Part shown: one piece after another, positions 10,841-22,489 of the stretch
How positions within the stretch are numbered: the first letter of the stretch is position 1
Layout: each line of letters starts with the position of its first letter
Assembly: GCA_965644295.1 (NCBI GenBank)
Contig: CBFFRP010000024.1
Coordinates: 1 to 64,000, forward strand
Direction of reading: 5' to 3'
Origin: Paraphysomonas bandaiensis
Taxonomy: Eukaryota > Chrysophyceae
DNA: 64,000 bases
Notes under the pieces: model-generated
Seen by the model: the letters and a program-made list of their open reading frames with translations, nothing else
The model's database searches: none
Told to the model about the DNA's origin: nothing
Translations under genes and position numbers: made by a program

Positions 10841-12072
10841 GTATACCACTCGCTCCGTTTTCCGGTGCCGCTGTTTTTTGAGGTGCCATTCTTTAGTGTG
10901 TTTTTTATCATCAGAATTGCTTGGATTTGGATTTTCATATAGATATACATGTATGTATATTCCTTTAAAATCATCATATTTGTACACTCCTGTCATAATA
11001 AATACACCAATACATAAGAATGGATAGTTCCTGTGGTTAGTCACATCAACACTGATATCTGGTTGAAATATCAGATGATGGGGAGTGAGAGGGATGTATT
11101 CCTGGTCCTCTGAACCTGGTGATGCACTCAGCGTTGTTGCCGCTTCCTGTAAGCTCACTGTTTGTATTTTTAGGGGAGATAATCCTTCAGCTGCTATGTA
11201 GACAATAGCGAGTCTTCCATGCGCAGACCTCACTTCATTATTAGTCTCATTTGTAGTGTATTTGCGGATATATATCGAATCTATGCGATATATGGCTTCA
11301 TTGTGTTTGTGTCATCTGTGTTGAAGTGTAGGTGTTTGAGTGGAAGAGTATATAAGTGTGTTATATTGTCTCTTGTTGCATTCTGCTGCTTGTTTACATG
11401 ATTATAGATGCTAGTGCTACACATGACCTTGTTATTATTCGTATTCTCGTTACAATATTTTAAGACTGTGTTTTCACGAATATTGAAGTCGTCATCTTAT
11501 GGCATATCAGCATAGATTACCTATTCACCAGCTATACATGTATGCACTCCGTGTGTTCATGTTCATGCAACAGTTCAAGATCTAGATATGTGGTATATGT
11601 TCTGTGTTTTCGCTCTGTGTGCTTCATACAACATATATAGACCATGTATGTGGTATATGTTCTCTGTATGTGCTTCATACAACACATTGAGACCATATAT
11701 GTGGTATATGATCTGTATGTTCGCTGTGTGTGCTTTACACAGCACACAGAGACTGTATATGTGAAATGTGCTCTGTATATTCACTCTGCGTGCTTCATAC
11801 AACACGCAAGAACTATATATGTGGTATATGATCTGTATGTTCGCTGTGTGTGCTTTACACCGCACACAGAGACTGTCTGTATATTCACTCTGCGTGCTTC
11901 ATACAACACGCAAGAACTATATATGTGGTATATGATGTGAATATATTACTCTGTGCTCTTCATGCAACATACAGGGACTATATATGTGTTATATGGTGTG
12001 TAGTATCACACTTTGCCCCTCATACAACACGCAAAGACTATATATGTGGTATATGATATATGCGTTCACTCT
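10841..12072 (+). repeat. Left arm of large inverted repeat
   Basis: Reverse complement of 13312-14647. It contains a 130-codon open frame on the minus strand (from 11233, starting MRSAHGRLAIVYIA), repeated exactly in the other arm at 14255. The frame has no recognised domain, and its perfect conservation reflects arm identity rather than selection. The inner half is a tandem stem-loop array. Confidence 0.9.
11590..12072 (+). repeat. Tandem stem-loop array, left arm
   Basis: About eight units of roughly 45-65 bp carry TGTGGTATATG then a short hairpin. Hairpin arms differ between units but stay paired: ATGTG/CACAT near 11670, TGTGTGC/GCACACA near 11727 and 11846, TGCGTG/CACGCA near 11787 and 11892, CTTTGC/GCAAAG near 12011. 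Loops are mostly CTTCATACAA or TTTACACA. Confidence 0.8.
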
Positions 12073-12081
12073 AGGGATGTA

Positions 12082-12240
12082 TTATTTAACCTAGTCGAAA
12101 TGGTTGAACTACCTAGTCACACCAAAATTGGTGTAAAAACCTAGTTAAGTAGGTGAAAAGTTTAGTCATTTAATAATTCATATTTTCAGTTTACAATGAC
12201 TAGGTTGACTAGGTGTTTTAATGTATTCACCTAGTCAAAA
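12082..12240 (+). repeat. CTAGTCA-type short interspersed repeat (MITE-like), copy 1
   Basis: It starts TTATTTAACCTAGTCGAAAT and contains the palindromic ACACCAAAATTGGTGT and several CTAGTCA/TGACTAG words. Relatives lie at 26440-26551 (reverse) and 33301-33420. Short, non-coding and multicopy, it resembles a MITE, but no clean target duplication was seen. Confidence 0.65.
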
Positions 12241-12368
12241 ATAATAACTTCTACTCAAACATGGGAGCATACTCTAGCCATCAATTAATGCAAATGCATC
12301 TATTGTACACATGCAATGCATCACATTTCGTCTTCGCAATCGAACGAGAAATGCGCAGTTTCTCGTGA

Positions 12369-13007
12369 TCAAGTCCGGTGGTGTTCGACAGCCTCCTTCA
12401 TTTCATGGACATCGAACCCAACAATCTTAGGGTGTGGAAGTATGTCATCAGGGGCATCCGAGAACCGACACTGCCATCGAAGGAGTTTTTGATTCTTGTG
12501 ATTCGGCACTACGCGGTAATCTACGCACATACCATTCAGGTACTGGGGGTGACGAACGTACGTATTCTTCCAGTTCCCTGGCTTGAGGGCCATGACATCA
12601 ATGGATTCATCATTGATTAAAGCTTTGGCTGCATTGCGAGGCCGGCCGCGTTTCCTAGCAGGCCTGATTGAGCTGGACATGTGCTTCACATCAATGTCCC
12701 CTGGTGGTAATATTAAGAAATATAATTAAGAAAGAAATGTACTACCCATACCTCTCAAGTGATGTACTGCTAGCGAGTGGGGGCGGTATCGACCATTGTC
12801 CCAAAACCTAGGGCAGCTACAAACAAGAGAGGTACAGGTCTTGCGCTTCACTTTGTAGGGAACCTCTCGAACAACATACATACTGAGTAAACACATACAT
12901 CGGGGCGATGGAAGTAGCGTATCATATGGTGGTGGTAGCACGCACAGCGTATGGTTAAGTTTGATGTTGCTGATTTTTATATTTGAACACTCTAATCCAC
13001 AGTGCAC
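12369..13007 (-). pseudogene. Mutator-like transposase C-terminal remnant (SWIM zinc finger plus AT-hook)
   Basis: Two exons (12752 to about 13007, and 12369-12700) join across a 51-nt intron in phase 1. The upstream exon reads YVVREVPYKVKRKTCTS then VCSCPRFWDNGRYRPHSLAV, which matches the layout of a SWIM finger (C-x-C then an H-containing C-x-H-like end) except that the expected third cysteine appears replaced. After the junction comes RKRGRPR, an AT-hook-like motif found after SWIM in plant-type MULE transposases. No DDE catalytic region is present, so the gene is 5'-truncated. It is either a dead transposase or a domesticated DNA-binding fragment. Confidence 0.5.
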
Positions 13008-13074
13008 GCTTGTTTTAAGTTTTTAATAGATAACGTAGTTTTTGCTTTAAGGGTTTACTATTTACTATTTACTA

Positions 13075-13910
13075 CACGTCATATACCATAAATTGAGTGC
13101 TTGTGTACTGTACGAAACGCACATAGTAAACATACAGATCACTAAAAAAACACTTCAATAGTCTCTCTGTGTTATATGAACCACAGAGTGCAAAAATACA
13201 CATCATATAGCACTTAAATAGTCCTTTTGTATTGCATGAAGAGCACATAGTGAATACATAATACATACATCATACAATACTTATATAGTCCCTGCGTGTC
13301 GCATGGTGCGAAGAGTGAACGCATATATCATATACCACATATATAGTCTTTGCGTGTTGTATGAGGGGCAAAGTGTGATACTACGCACCATATAACACAT
13401 ATATAGTCCCTGTATGTTGCATGAAGAGCACAGAGTAATATATTCACATCATATACCACATATATAGTTCTTGCGTGTTGTATGAAGCACGCAGAGTGAA
13501 TATACAGACAGTCTCTGTGTGCGGTGTAAAGCACACACAGCGAACATACAGATCATATACCACATATATAGTTCTTGCGTGTTGTATGAAGCACGCAGAG
13601 TGAATATACAGACAGTCTCTGTGTGCGGTGTAAAGCACACACAGCGAACACACAGATCATATACCACATATATAGTTCTTGCGTGTTGTATGAAGCACGC
13701 AGAGTGAATATACAGAGCACATTTCACATATACAGTCTCTGTGTGCTGTGTAAAGCACACACAGCGAACATACAGATCATATACCACATATATGGTCTCA
13801 ATGTGTTGTATGAAGCACATACAGAGAACATATACCACATACATGGTCTATATATGTTGTATGAAGCACACAGAGCGAAAACACAGAACATATACCACAT
13901 ATCTAGATCT
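13075..13910 (-). repeat. Tandem stem-loop array, right arm, extended
   Basis: This is the same array as 11590-12072 in inverse orientation, with one extra 104-bp double unit between about 13460 and 13670. Three or four more diverged units (13075-13311) continue beyond the inverted-repeat boundary into the spacer. Open frames across this array on both strands are a by-product of the repeats. Confidence 0.8.
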
Positions 13911-14647
13911 TGAACTGTTGCATGAACATGAACACACGGAGTGCATACATGTATAGCTGGTGAATAGGTAATCTATGCTGATATGCCATAAGATGACGAC
14001 TTCAATATTCGTGAAAACACAGTCTTAAAATATTGTAACGAGAATACGAATAATAACAAGGTCATGTGTAGCACTAGCATCTATAATCATGTAAACAAGC
14101 AGCAGAATGCAACAAGAGACAATATAACACACTTATATACTCTTCCACTCAAACACCTACACTTCAACACAGATGACACAAACACAATGAAGCCATATAT
14201 CGCATAGATTCGATATATATCCGCAAATACACTACAAATGAGACTAATAATGAAGTGAGGTCTGCGCATGGAAGACTCGCTATTGTCTACATAGCAGCTG
14301 AAGGATTATCTCCCCTAAAAATACAAACAGTGAGCTTACAGGAAGCGGCAACAACGCTGAGTGCATCACCAGGTTCAGAGGACCAGGAATACATCCCTCT
14401 CACTCCCCATCATCTGATATTTCAACCAGATATCAGTGTTGATGTGACTAACCACAGGAACTATCCATTCTTATGTATTGGTGTATTTATTATGACAGGA
14501 GTGTACAAATATGATGATTTTAAAGGAATATACATACATGTATATCTATATGAAAATCCAAATCCAAGCAATTCTGATGATAAAAAACACACTAAAGAAT
14601 GGCACCTCAAAAAACAGCGGCACCGGAAAACGGAGCGAGTGGTATAC
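13312..14647 (-). repeat. Right arm of large inverted repeat
   Basis: Reverse complement of 10841-12072, 104 bp longer because of array expansion. It ends at GTATAC (14642-14647), beyond which the flanks diverge. It ends 255 bp before the start codon of the gene at 14903. Confidence 0.9.
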
Positions 14648-14686
14648 GAACTATATACTGTACAGCAGTAGCTGGGGGATACCACT

Positions 14687-14698
14687 ATACAGCAGTAT
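14687..14698. promoter_or_regulatory. ATACAGCAGTAT motif upstream of the DUF1769/DUF547 gene
   Basis: Reverse-orientation copy of the CTGCTGTAT motif, 205 bp before the ATG at 14903 and just outside the inverted repeat. A second, weaker copy (TACAGCAGTA) is at 14661. Confidence 0.3.
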
Positions 14699-14902
14699 AT
14701 ATATATGTATGTAGTATGTAGAGTATTACTGTCATGTATGGATGACTGACATATTGCCCACTCTCTCTATACATACAATTATATATATTTCCTGTGTTCT
14801 CTACCTCATAAGAAAGAGAACTCTTTCCCATAGAATCATATAACTTCTTATCATGATATTACTATTCAAATTATCAGCATAACTCTATACAATCACTCCT
14901 CT

Positions 14903-17900
14903 ATGAAATTCATTCTACAGTTAGTTATTAATGTAGCCATGTCATTTATGTCTGCTATAACAAAATTTATTGCTGGTTATAAACATGGTGAAAATGATAT
15001 CTATTTTTTTATATGTGGGATACTGTTACTAATCAGTTTGTTCTATCCATGGGTATTAATACTAGCATTTCTTGCATTGTTGCCCTCTTTTCATGAGCAA
15101 TTATCTTTTAATCCTGAATTAGTGAAATCTGCACATTCGTCAATGGAAGAAAGGTAGAAAACTTTATTGTAATTATAAATTATATTGTAATGTTGTATTA
15201 GGGATGGTTTACAACCTGATGAGGATGAAACACCTGATAGCCACCCCGCCACAACAACTGTTTATCTTCCATGTGATGTTGTCGACGATCCTAGTACATC
15301 CTCATCCCACCAACCTACTCCAAATGACACACCAAAGGCAAGTCCTTCTCGTCCAAAGCCGAAGAAAATTCGTAAAATGCGTCCCGCTAAAGAAGAGTGG
15401 GGTATGCCAACTCTTAGGGTTCTTGATCAGAGTGGTAAAATTATCCCCGTAAATTCCGAAAAACCTGTACCAATCGAGTCGGAGTATTTCAAAGGGTGTA
15501 TTTTGATCATGGTGAAATGCGATGGAGATTTGAGTGAATACAATAGACATGCGAACCATTTTCAAGGCAAGCAACGCAAGTTCGAAGTTCAATTTCAGGT
15601 ACTTGCAGTTTATTTTGTGTGTCGCTCAATCATATTAATAATTAGGGACAAATGAAATTTCTCCCTAAAGGCGAAGTCATGCTGGGTGGCGAGTTATTTG
15701 ATAAAATGCAAATTAGCTTCGTGACACGATCTCTTCTATCGTTTCTGATGAAATTTGCTATGAGTCTTAATCCTTTTCTTCACTTTGGATTTGGAGAGGA
15801 ACACCGCAAGGATGGTATGTTTGAATATCCTCACCTGACGTTTCCATTATTCCGAGTGATGGATCGTGTTGTGGTGACTCCTCCAGGTAATTATTCAAAG
15901 TTTCATCGTTGACGGTATATGTGCGTTATATATATGTATGCATTACCAGGCGGCGAACTCCCTACACTCGGAAAGGAGCTTCCAGAGGTGGACGCAGACC
16001 GAATTGCACGCAGAAGCGGAAAAGGACCCCATATGACGTTTCAGCAGGATCACACTTACAGCTTTTCTTTTCACTCTATGTATGTCGACTTCTCGCGGTG
16101 GTCTATATGCAACTTTCCTGGATACCGGGCTATTGACTTAAAGAACTTTTTAGGGCAGCAGAATATCAAGGTTGTGTGCTATGAGTTGGTACCGCCCGAA
16201 AATTCAAATTCTGATTCAAATAAGAGTTTACCACACTACAATGCGTACAAGAAGTATTTGACCTCTATGGAACTGACTCATGTGTCCATCATGACCCCAG
16301 AAGAAATTGCTGCCTCAACTAAGGAGCTGGAATACGTCGACGGTGAGCTACGTGTCAGTGACAGCGGCTGCGATCCGCCAGCAGGACTAGAGGACGACAC
16401 GGCATCTGTAGATTCTGCAGAGAGCCGAAGCCGAAGCGAACTATCTGATGAGGCAATAGATAATGAGCGAAAACTGTCCAGTGAATCCGTGGAGGGGTTT
16501 GATAGGACGAAGTTAGGCCGAATCACAAGTGGTTCATTCGATGAGGACGAAAACAGGGAGTGCGATTCTGAGCAAATTGATTCCACTACATGTAATGAAG
16601 AGCCTCTTCTAGGTGCGCTCGGTACTGGCGCAGAATATGTGCCCGCAAATACGGTAGTATCTCTTATATCTTTGCCCCCTACTTGGGAGGCCAAGCCGAA
16701 AGCGACGGAAAATGTTGGAGACGAGAGCGAACTCAATGGCGACGGAGAATACTTTTTCGGTGACTGTCACGTGAGTATTGGCGATGTTGGTGGAGTTGCA
16801 ATGAGGAAAGAATGTCGAGATATTCCTATCGTCCGTTTTATCCGTGCAACCCCTCATTCGTCGTCTAGTGGTCAATCCTCCGTCTATCGCTATCCTCTGA
16901 CCACATTGAAGAGATCGATCGTTGGGGGAGTACAAGCAGGAATGGGAATGCACTCTTCCATCTCCCACCGCCCCCCAGCCAGCTCTCCTGTTACCGTCCC
17001 CAGTACTCCGGGATATGAGTCTTTGCATAATATTTCTGATGGCTCGGCCTCAGTTAACGACCAGTCTCTCTTATGTAGTGGGGACGAAGTCATGATACAG
17101 TGCGCCTCTTCAGGTCGGTATTTGACTGTACATCGCGGATGGTGGGTGAGCTGGACAGCTGAGGACACAGGATCGAAATGTGTGTTCACAATAAACATGA
17201 TGAGTTCAACAGGACTTTCATATGCCCCGAAGGGATCAAGACTGATTGCTGGGAAGCCCTTTCGGCTTCGATCTGTGCGCTGGCCAGGATGGGAGGTATA
17301 TTGAAAATCTTTGTTTACTCTTTCTTGTGTGATTGCGATCGATTTATTGTTGCTACGACTTATTGACAAATGTGATATGACAATTTCGTTAGTGTTTGTG
17401 ATTGTTGTACTTCAATGCAGATTGGGTGTTATGACTCCTGTCACGCTGAACGCATTGGACAGCCGGTAGTTCTATACCATAGCCGAATAGGTAGTGACCG
17501 CAGCGCAATCAATCACCCTGTGAAGTGGGGCAAGAACGGTAAACTTGTTAGTCCTGTTTGTCTCTGTGTTATGCCTGAGGTTAATGTAACTTACCTCGAA
17601 TCTGAGAGAGCTAAATCCCCCAACTCGATGTTTTATACACCGACAAGCAAACCGAAGACAATTGCTAATAATTCTGCTGGGGCCACCCCTGTGAAGATGG
17701 AGAAAAACAAGTCGGAGACAACTGAGGATAGCGATACTTCTGCGCCGGCATTTTTTGATCTACAGATATCAGATGAAGAACTCTGCTCGGATACTCTGAA
17801 TATATCAATTGTTGGATGGGCAGAAGTTTTGAATCGAAGGATGAATCGTCGACAGTTGGCGTACATAATTCATGCGAGCTATTATATGGGCGATACCTTA

Positions 17901-20273
17901 AAACAGTGGACCACTCTCCGCACTCAAGAAGAACTTGAACGGATCATTAACTTAATCCCATCCGAGTATGGTGGGGGTTCTTACGATGCCCCTTCACCAT
18001 CCGCCTCTCATCACAACAGGTCCAAGAGACGGGGATACTACGGAGCAGTTTCGGGTTCAATGGTACCGGAAAGTCCCCAACTGACGTCTCCCAAAAAATT
18101 AGAAATGTTGAAGCGAAATGTGAATTTCTCTACAATATCAGCTCGCCACCAGTGCTCTGCTGATCAAAGTGTTCATTTGATGGCGCAACGCATCCAACTG
18201 CTTCTGGAAAGAGATGCTCCAGCATCGACTGTAACAAGCGATTCTCCACCATCTCCACCCGCACCTACCATGTCAAATGACTCATGGGGCGATTCACGGG
18301 AAGCCGTGGATGAATCTGGGTCTCAAACAGACGAAGCTGCTACAAAACTGGTGTCGTCTCCATCGGTGCGAGAAGCTGGGCAGAGTTTCGATAATATGGA
18401 TGGCGAAGTAGGAGTGTCTTGTGATAAGGATGACTTATCTGAGCCTACCAGTGAAAGTTCTCCCCAAATATCTCCAAGTAATATCTCTGTTAAGAGCACC
18501 GAAGCTGCGGAGAGTGCACCCGTGACTGCCGAACCCACTGATGATTCTGTGAACAGTATTTGTCCGCATGATGAAGACGCTGCGCCTTCAGCTGAAATTC
18601 ACTCAAAGAGTGGTGAGGATGGAGGTGTGCGTGCACAATCTCCCGCCCGTGCAGTTTTTCTCAATGCCCTCATCAAACCTCAGATTCTGGATACTTGGTT
18701 TTTGCATGAAGACGCAGAGAGGTATTTGGTTGCTCCGACATCACGCCGTGCACCACCTAGACAGCATGTTGCTATGGTTGCTCGTGCGTTATGGGACTCT
18801 CATTGGCGCGAAGAGATTGCAGTACTGTATCCGTCATATCTTGCATTCTACCCCTTGTTGGCCAAAAAGGCCTCTTGGACACTATACCTACAGGAATTAA
18901 TCGGTGTGTCACATGTTCCGGATGATAATTCACCACTACCTGGTTTTTCTGTGTTAAAAATCGAAACTATTGGACGGGTACATTACATCGCTTTTTCCAA
19001 TAAAGAAACTTGCAATCTTATGGCAGCCAGTGTATTAGAACACTTAACTACCATCACTTTTGACACTAGTATGCCGTCCTTTGGAGACATGACTGACCCA
19101 CGTGATCGATTTGTATTAAAGAGTGGTCGATGGCGACCAGCGGGACGAAGACTAGTTCTGAATGCAAGGAAGTTTTCATTTGATATAGACCAGTCATCGT
19201 TTGCCACAGTTGAAGCAGATTCCTCTCGCACCCCATCTCCAAGTGGAGACCCAGCATTGAATCAGCCGAATACTGCACAAGAGACATACTGGGCATTTTC
19301 TGCTCGTTTGCTCAAAACTGTTTTTCAGTTAGACTCAAGTAACAGCATACGGATCACACCGGAAGAGTTAAAACATCAGCGGGAGCTTTTGACGAACGAG
19401 TTTGACGGTGGAAGTCCGACGGGGGTATCATTTGGGACCAATTCGGATGGCCTGTTTCCAGGAAGGTAAGTGTTAACAGGGAATTACGATAACTGAAATT
19501 TGGGCTGACATGTGTTGCATGTAGGGAGAAAATAATATCCTTTTTGGATGAAACTGTTAGGTTGAAGTTAATTAATATTCAGGAGGATATCGATTTAAAT
19601 TCTCCGGAAGCACTCTGTTTCTTTATTAATATATATCACACACTACTCATCCATGCCAGGCTTGTACTCAGCCCACCATCAACACAGGTAATATCCTTAA
19701 GTTGCAGCGTCTTATCTATAGCTAATTGTTATTATTTAGGATTGGGCAACCTTTTTCGAAAATGTGAGTTATGAAATCGGTGGAGACGTATTTTCCTTAG
19801 CAGAATTGGAGCACTGTGTCATTGGTGGCCGACTACATCGTCCTACAACCGTTCCACGAAACTTCTGTGCTCCTCCTCCCATTAGTGATGATCATTATGC
19901 GTATGCGCTCCAGTTGGCTGATAGGCGGGTGCGGTTTATCGTTAATTGTTGCTCAATATCAAACCCACCTGTGATTTACCTGATGAAGCCGGAGAATATG
20001 TACATTCATCTAAACGAAGCCAGTGTGGCCCTTTTCGATTATTGTCTGCAAGTTGATATGCGTAAGCGCACTGCTATACTTCCCAAGATATGTGATACCT
20101 ACAGATCTGACTTCGGCAGTAATTCCCAAGAAGTATTACGTCATATTTTGAGGTACCTTGGACGAGAAAATTGGGAGAAGGTCTCAATTCTTCTCACTGG
20201 CCAGAAACAACCGATTGTAAAATTTCAAGACATGAAGTGCCGCTCTCATGATAGTCTCCAGTTGATTGCGTGA
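14903..20273 (+). CDS. Multidomain membrane protein: DUF1769, beta-trefoil-like, PH and DUF547 domains
   Basis: Seven exons (14903-15153, 15202-15598, 15646-15886, 15950-17295, 17421-19465, 19525-19687, 19740-20273) give 1658 aa; introns are 47-125 nt. Residues about 20-70 form one or two hydrophobic segments (YFFICGILLLISLFYPW). About 200-380 match DUF1769: a KFEVQFQ strand, an MLGGELFDKM loop, then FSFHSMYVDFSRW. About 700-770 (CASSGRYLTVHRGWWVSW) resemble a beta-trefoil. About 1160-1290 look like a PH domain, suggesting phosphoinositide binding. About 1430-1600 match DUF547 (EALCFFINIYHTLLIHA). Long acidic or Ser-rich linkers join the domains. Every junction is phase-consistent. A lipid- or membrane-associated scaffold is a reasonable inference; no catalytic activity can be assigned. 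Confidence 0.85.
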
Positions 20274-21415
20274 CATGTTTTGTGAGCGTGTATTGGAACT
20301 GTATTTTTATTATAAAAATGGAGTTTAATCGGGCTTATAAGTATATAGTATAAACTGACTTCAAGTTCTCCTCGATTTATTTGCTAGACTGTTTTATTGC
20401 CACACTGCCCTCCGCAAGTAGTTAAAATCGGATTCGTTTGACAGCTCCGTGTATATTGTAGTAGTGAATGTCATATTATAGCAACACGTGGTTAAGCATT
20501 AGAACTACTTTAGCATTGCAATTTAACTAACTTGTGTTTATATCGTACATCGTACTATGTAAAGCTACGAAAGTGCGACCATTTTCGCTCTATCACTCCA
20601 AGCGAACGCAGTGAGCAAGCAGAATGTGGATATACCTGACACCTTCTGACTTAAGTGTTTTTGAGTCCTTAAGGTGAGCAGCCCAAAGCCCAATACCCCG
20701 GATGCCCCTGAGGTTGTCTGTTTATTCGTCAAGGCCCAAAGACGTCTACACTAGTGTCCCTGTCCCTTGTACACACAAGCATGCATATCCGCTGACTGCT
20801 GACTATATATGCGGCTCACGTTAGTTTTCCGGAGAAATATATCCGGTATTTATCCCCCTAAACACGACGAAGAGGTGCGAGTCTAACTTTGTTGAGGGTC
20901 CTTGTATATAAGTTTTAAGAAAGATTTTTTCGTGTAAACTTTGCAAAGCACACACTTTGTACTCTGTAATATATGACCGCATAAATATTTAGGTAACTAG
21001 CAGAAGAAAAGGATATGCGGCTGCATTGCTTAATATCTCAGACTCCACACATACTATCTACTATATAACACTATAGGCTGTTCACTTTAAAGCTAAACCT
21101 AAAAGATTGGTATGTACGTATGTACATCACATATTGAAGTCTACTCAAATGCATGTAATTCAATAGGGGAGAATAATTACACTATCGAATTAACCTCTCT
21201 CGTATTTATGTTCAGACCAAGCTACCTTATTGCGAATATTATGATGGCGTGACAACACTACACGCCATTTACTTCCACAAATACAAAACTATTATTTATC
21301 AGCAGAACAATTGAAATCGATATACATGCTAGGTGATCACACAGCTAATACCCTATGAGATGAAATTGCAAATCACACACGGTAAACAATATTCTTACGT
21401 GAATGTATCATATCG
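20274..21415. other. Intergenic DNA between convergent genes
   Basis: It holds a diverged retroposon copy (20571-20898). The rest is AT-rich without recognisable features. Confidence 0.6.
20571..20898. repeat. Retroposon family, diverged partial copy 1
   Basis: It shares GTGCGACCA, CCCAATACCCCGG, GCCCAAAGACGTCTACAC, GCGGCTCACGTTAGTTT and the terminal TTTGTTGAGGG with the fuller copies at 25921-26435 and 63146-63651. The TTGAAAGTCTTA end is missing. Confidence 0.8.
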
Positions 21416-22489
21416 TTACCACACGAATGACACAAGGCCACACAAATTCGCTCCAGTGAGGGCATCTTTTAGAGCGCATGTTGCTCCTCGCAAGACAACA
21501 GTCAGCGCACTCTGTGTGCCTTGATCCAGAGGTGGTACAGCAGCAGCAGTGACTTGTAACTTTTCTGCTAACTCCTGAGCCTTGTCATCAGATATACCAG
21601 AGCTGCTCGAGAAATCTAAATATACGAGAGAACGATTATACAGCACTGCTGTGTCTGCTTTGACTATCTTCGCCATTGGAGAGACAACATCTGGAAACTC
21701 TTCTAAGCCATCTTTCTTGCGTTTCTTGTTAGCGTCTTTTATCGCCTTATTGCGATCATTAACCAGTTTTACAATACCTTTCAGCTCTCCCTCCAGCTCT
21801 GGAGTAACTGGAGTTCCTGAAAGTAGGGAATCGAGGCCAGACAATATAGAATTGATTGAAACTACATTATTCTTGACTGATAGAGTAGATAGTGAAATAG
21901 CTAAAGGTAATATCTCAAATAACTGCGTTATTCCTTCGTCCGAAACAACGTTATCAGATATATTAAGAGCTTCAAGGGATGCATGATTTCTGAGTTCAAT
22001 TCTACATTCCGAAATAAACTTATCACTCAAAGAATTTCCTTTGAGTGACAAGTATCGCAGCCCCGGAGATGAGGCGATAAGAGCTTTCAAGGATGAAATG
22101 AAAGTATCTTGATCACCAGAAAATTCCAAGTATTCCAACTTTAGGGATTCTATTCCGTCACTTGCTTTCAACAGCATCCCCAAATCATCAAGATGTTGGG
22201 ATGTAACAGTAACATTTACAAGACATATTTCTAATATCGCACTCGCAGGAGCAGCACATGTAACCATCATAGCACGCCAATTAGCAATATCCATGACACA
22301 ATTAATAACTTTACATGAATACTTAGATGGTGTAACTTCCTCAAATTTCACCATTGGACACGGTACAATGCTTTGCTTTGAACAACATGTTTGATAATCA
22401 TTCAAACAAGATCCACTAGATGTAAATTTACCAAGTTCATTCCCGAAATTAGAGTATGTAATAGTTGAGTTAACGTCTGTGGACCACAT
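21416..22489 (-). CDS. Leucine-rich repeat protein (RNI-like)
   Basis: Single exon, 357 aa, ATG at 22489. From about residue 105 there are successive LRR units of the ribonuclease-inhibitor type: IESLKLEYLEF, LRYLSLKGNSLSD, LEALNISDNVVSDEG and LSTLSVKNNVVS. A charged lysine-rich insert (KDANKKRKKDG) and a further LRR-like strand (SLVYLDFSSSSGISDDKA) follow. There is no signal peptide or membrane segment, so a cytosolic or nuclear protein-binding role is likely. The N-terminal 70 residues are cysteine-rich and unassigned. The start could be internal to a longer gene, but no upstream exon was recognisable. Confidence 0.75.
   Translation of the reverse strand: MWSTDVNSTITYSNFGNELGKFTSSGSCLNDYQTCCSKQSIVPCPMVKFEEVTPSKYSCKVINCVMDIANWRAMMVTCAAPASAILEICLVNVTVTSQHLDDLGMLLKASDGIESLKLEYLEFSGDQDTFISSLKALIASSPGLRYLSLKGNSLSDKFISECRIELRNHASLEALNISDNVVSDEGITQLFEILPLAISLSTLSVKNNVVSINSILSGLDSLLSGTPVTPELEGELKGIVKLVNDRNKAIKDANKKRKKDGLEEFPDVVSPMAKIVKADTAVLYNRSLVYLDFSSSSGISDDKAQELAEKLQVTAAAVPPLDQGTQSALTVVLRGATCALKDALTGANLCGLVSFVW

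Larger units (their letters stand above)
10841..14647. mobile_element. Candidate Mutator-like element or large inverted duplication with very long terminal arms
   Basis: Left arm 10841-12072 and right arm 13312-14647 are near-identical reverse complements. They differ mainly by a 104-bp copy-number difference in their internal tandem array. Homology stops abruptly at both outer ends next to GTATAC (10841-10846 and 14642-14647). That may be a 6-bp target duplication but is palindromic and so not decisive. The 1.2-kb spacer holds a remnant coding region with SWIM zinc-finger and AT-hook features found in Mutator-like transposases, so long-TIR Mutator-like ancestry is plausible. A simple inverted duplication that captured a MULE relic is the alternative. 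Confidence 0.5.

Noticed and set aside
11532-13956. Many 60-131 codon ORFs on both strands within the stem-loop array
   Set aside because: Repetitive low-complexity translations that follow the repeat period, mirrored in both arms.
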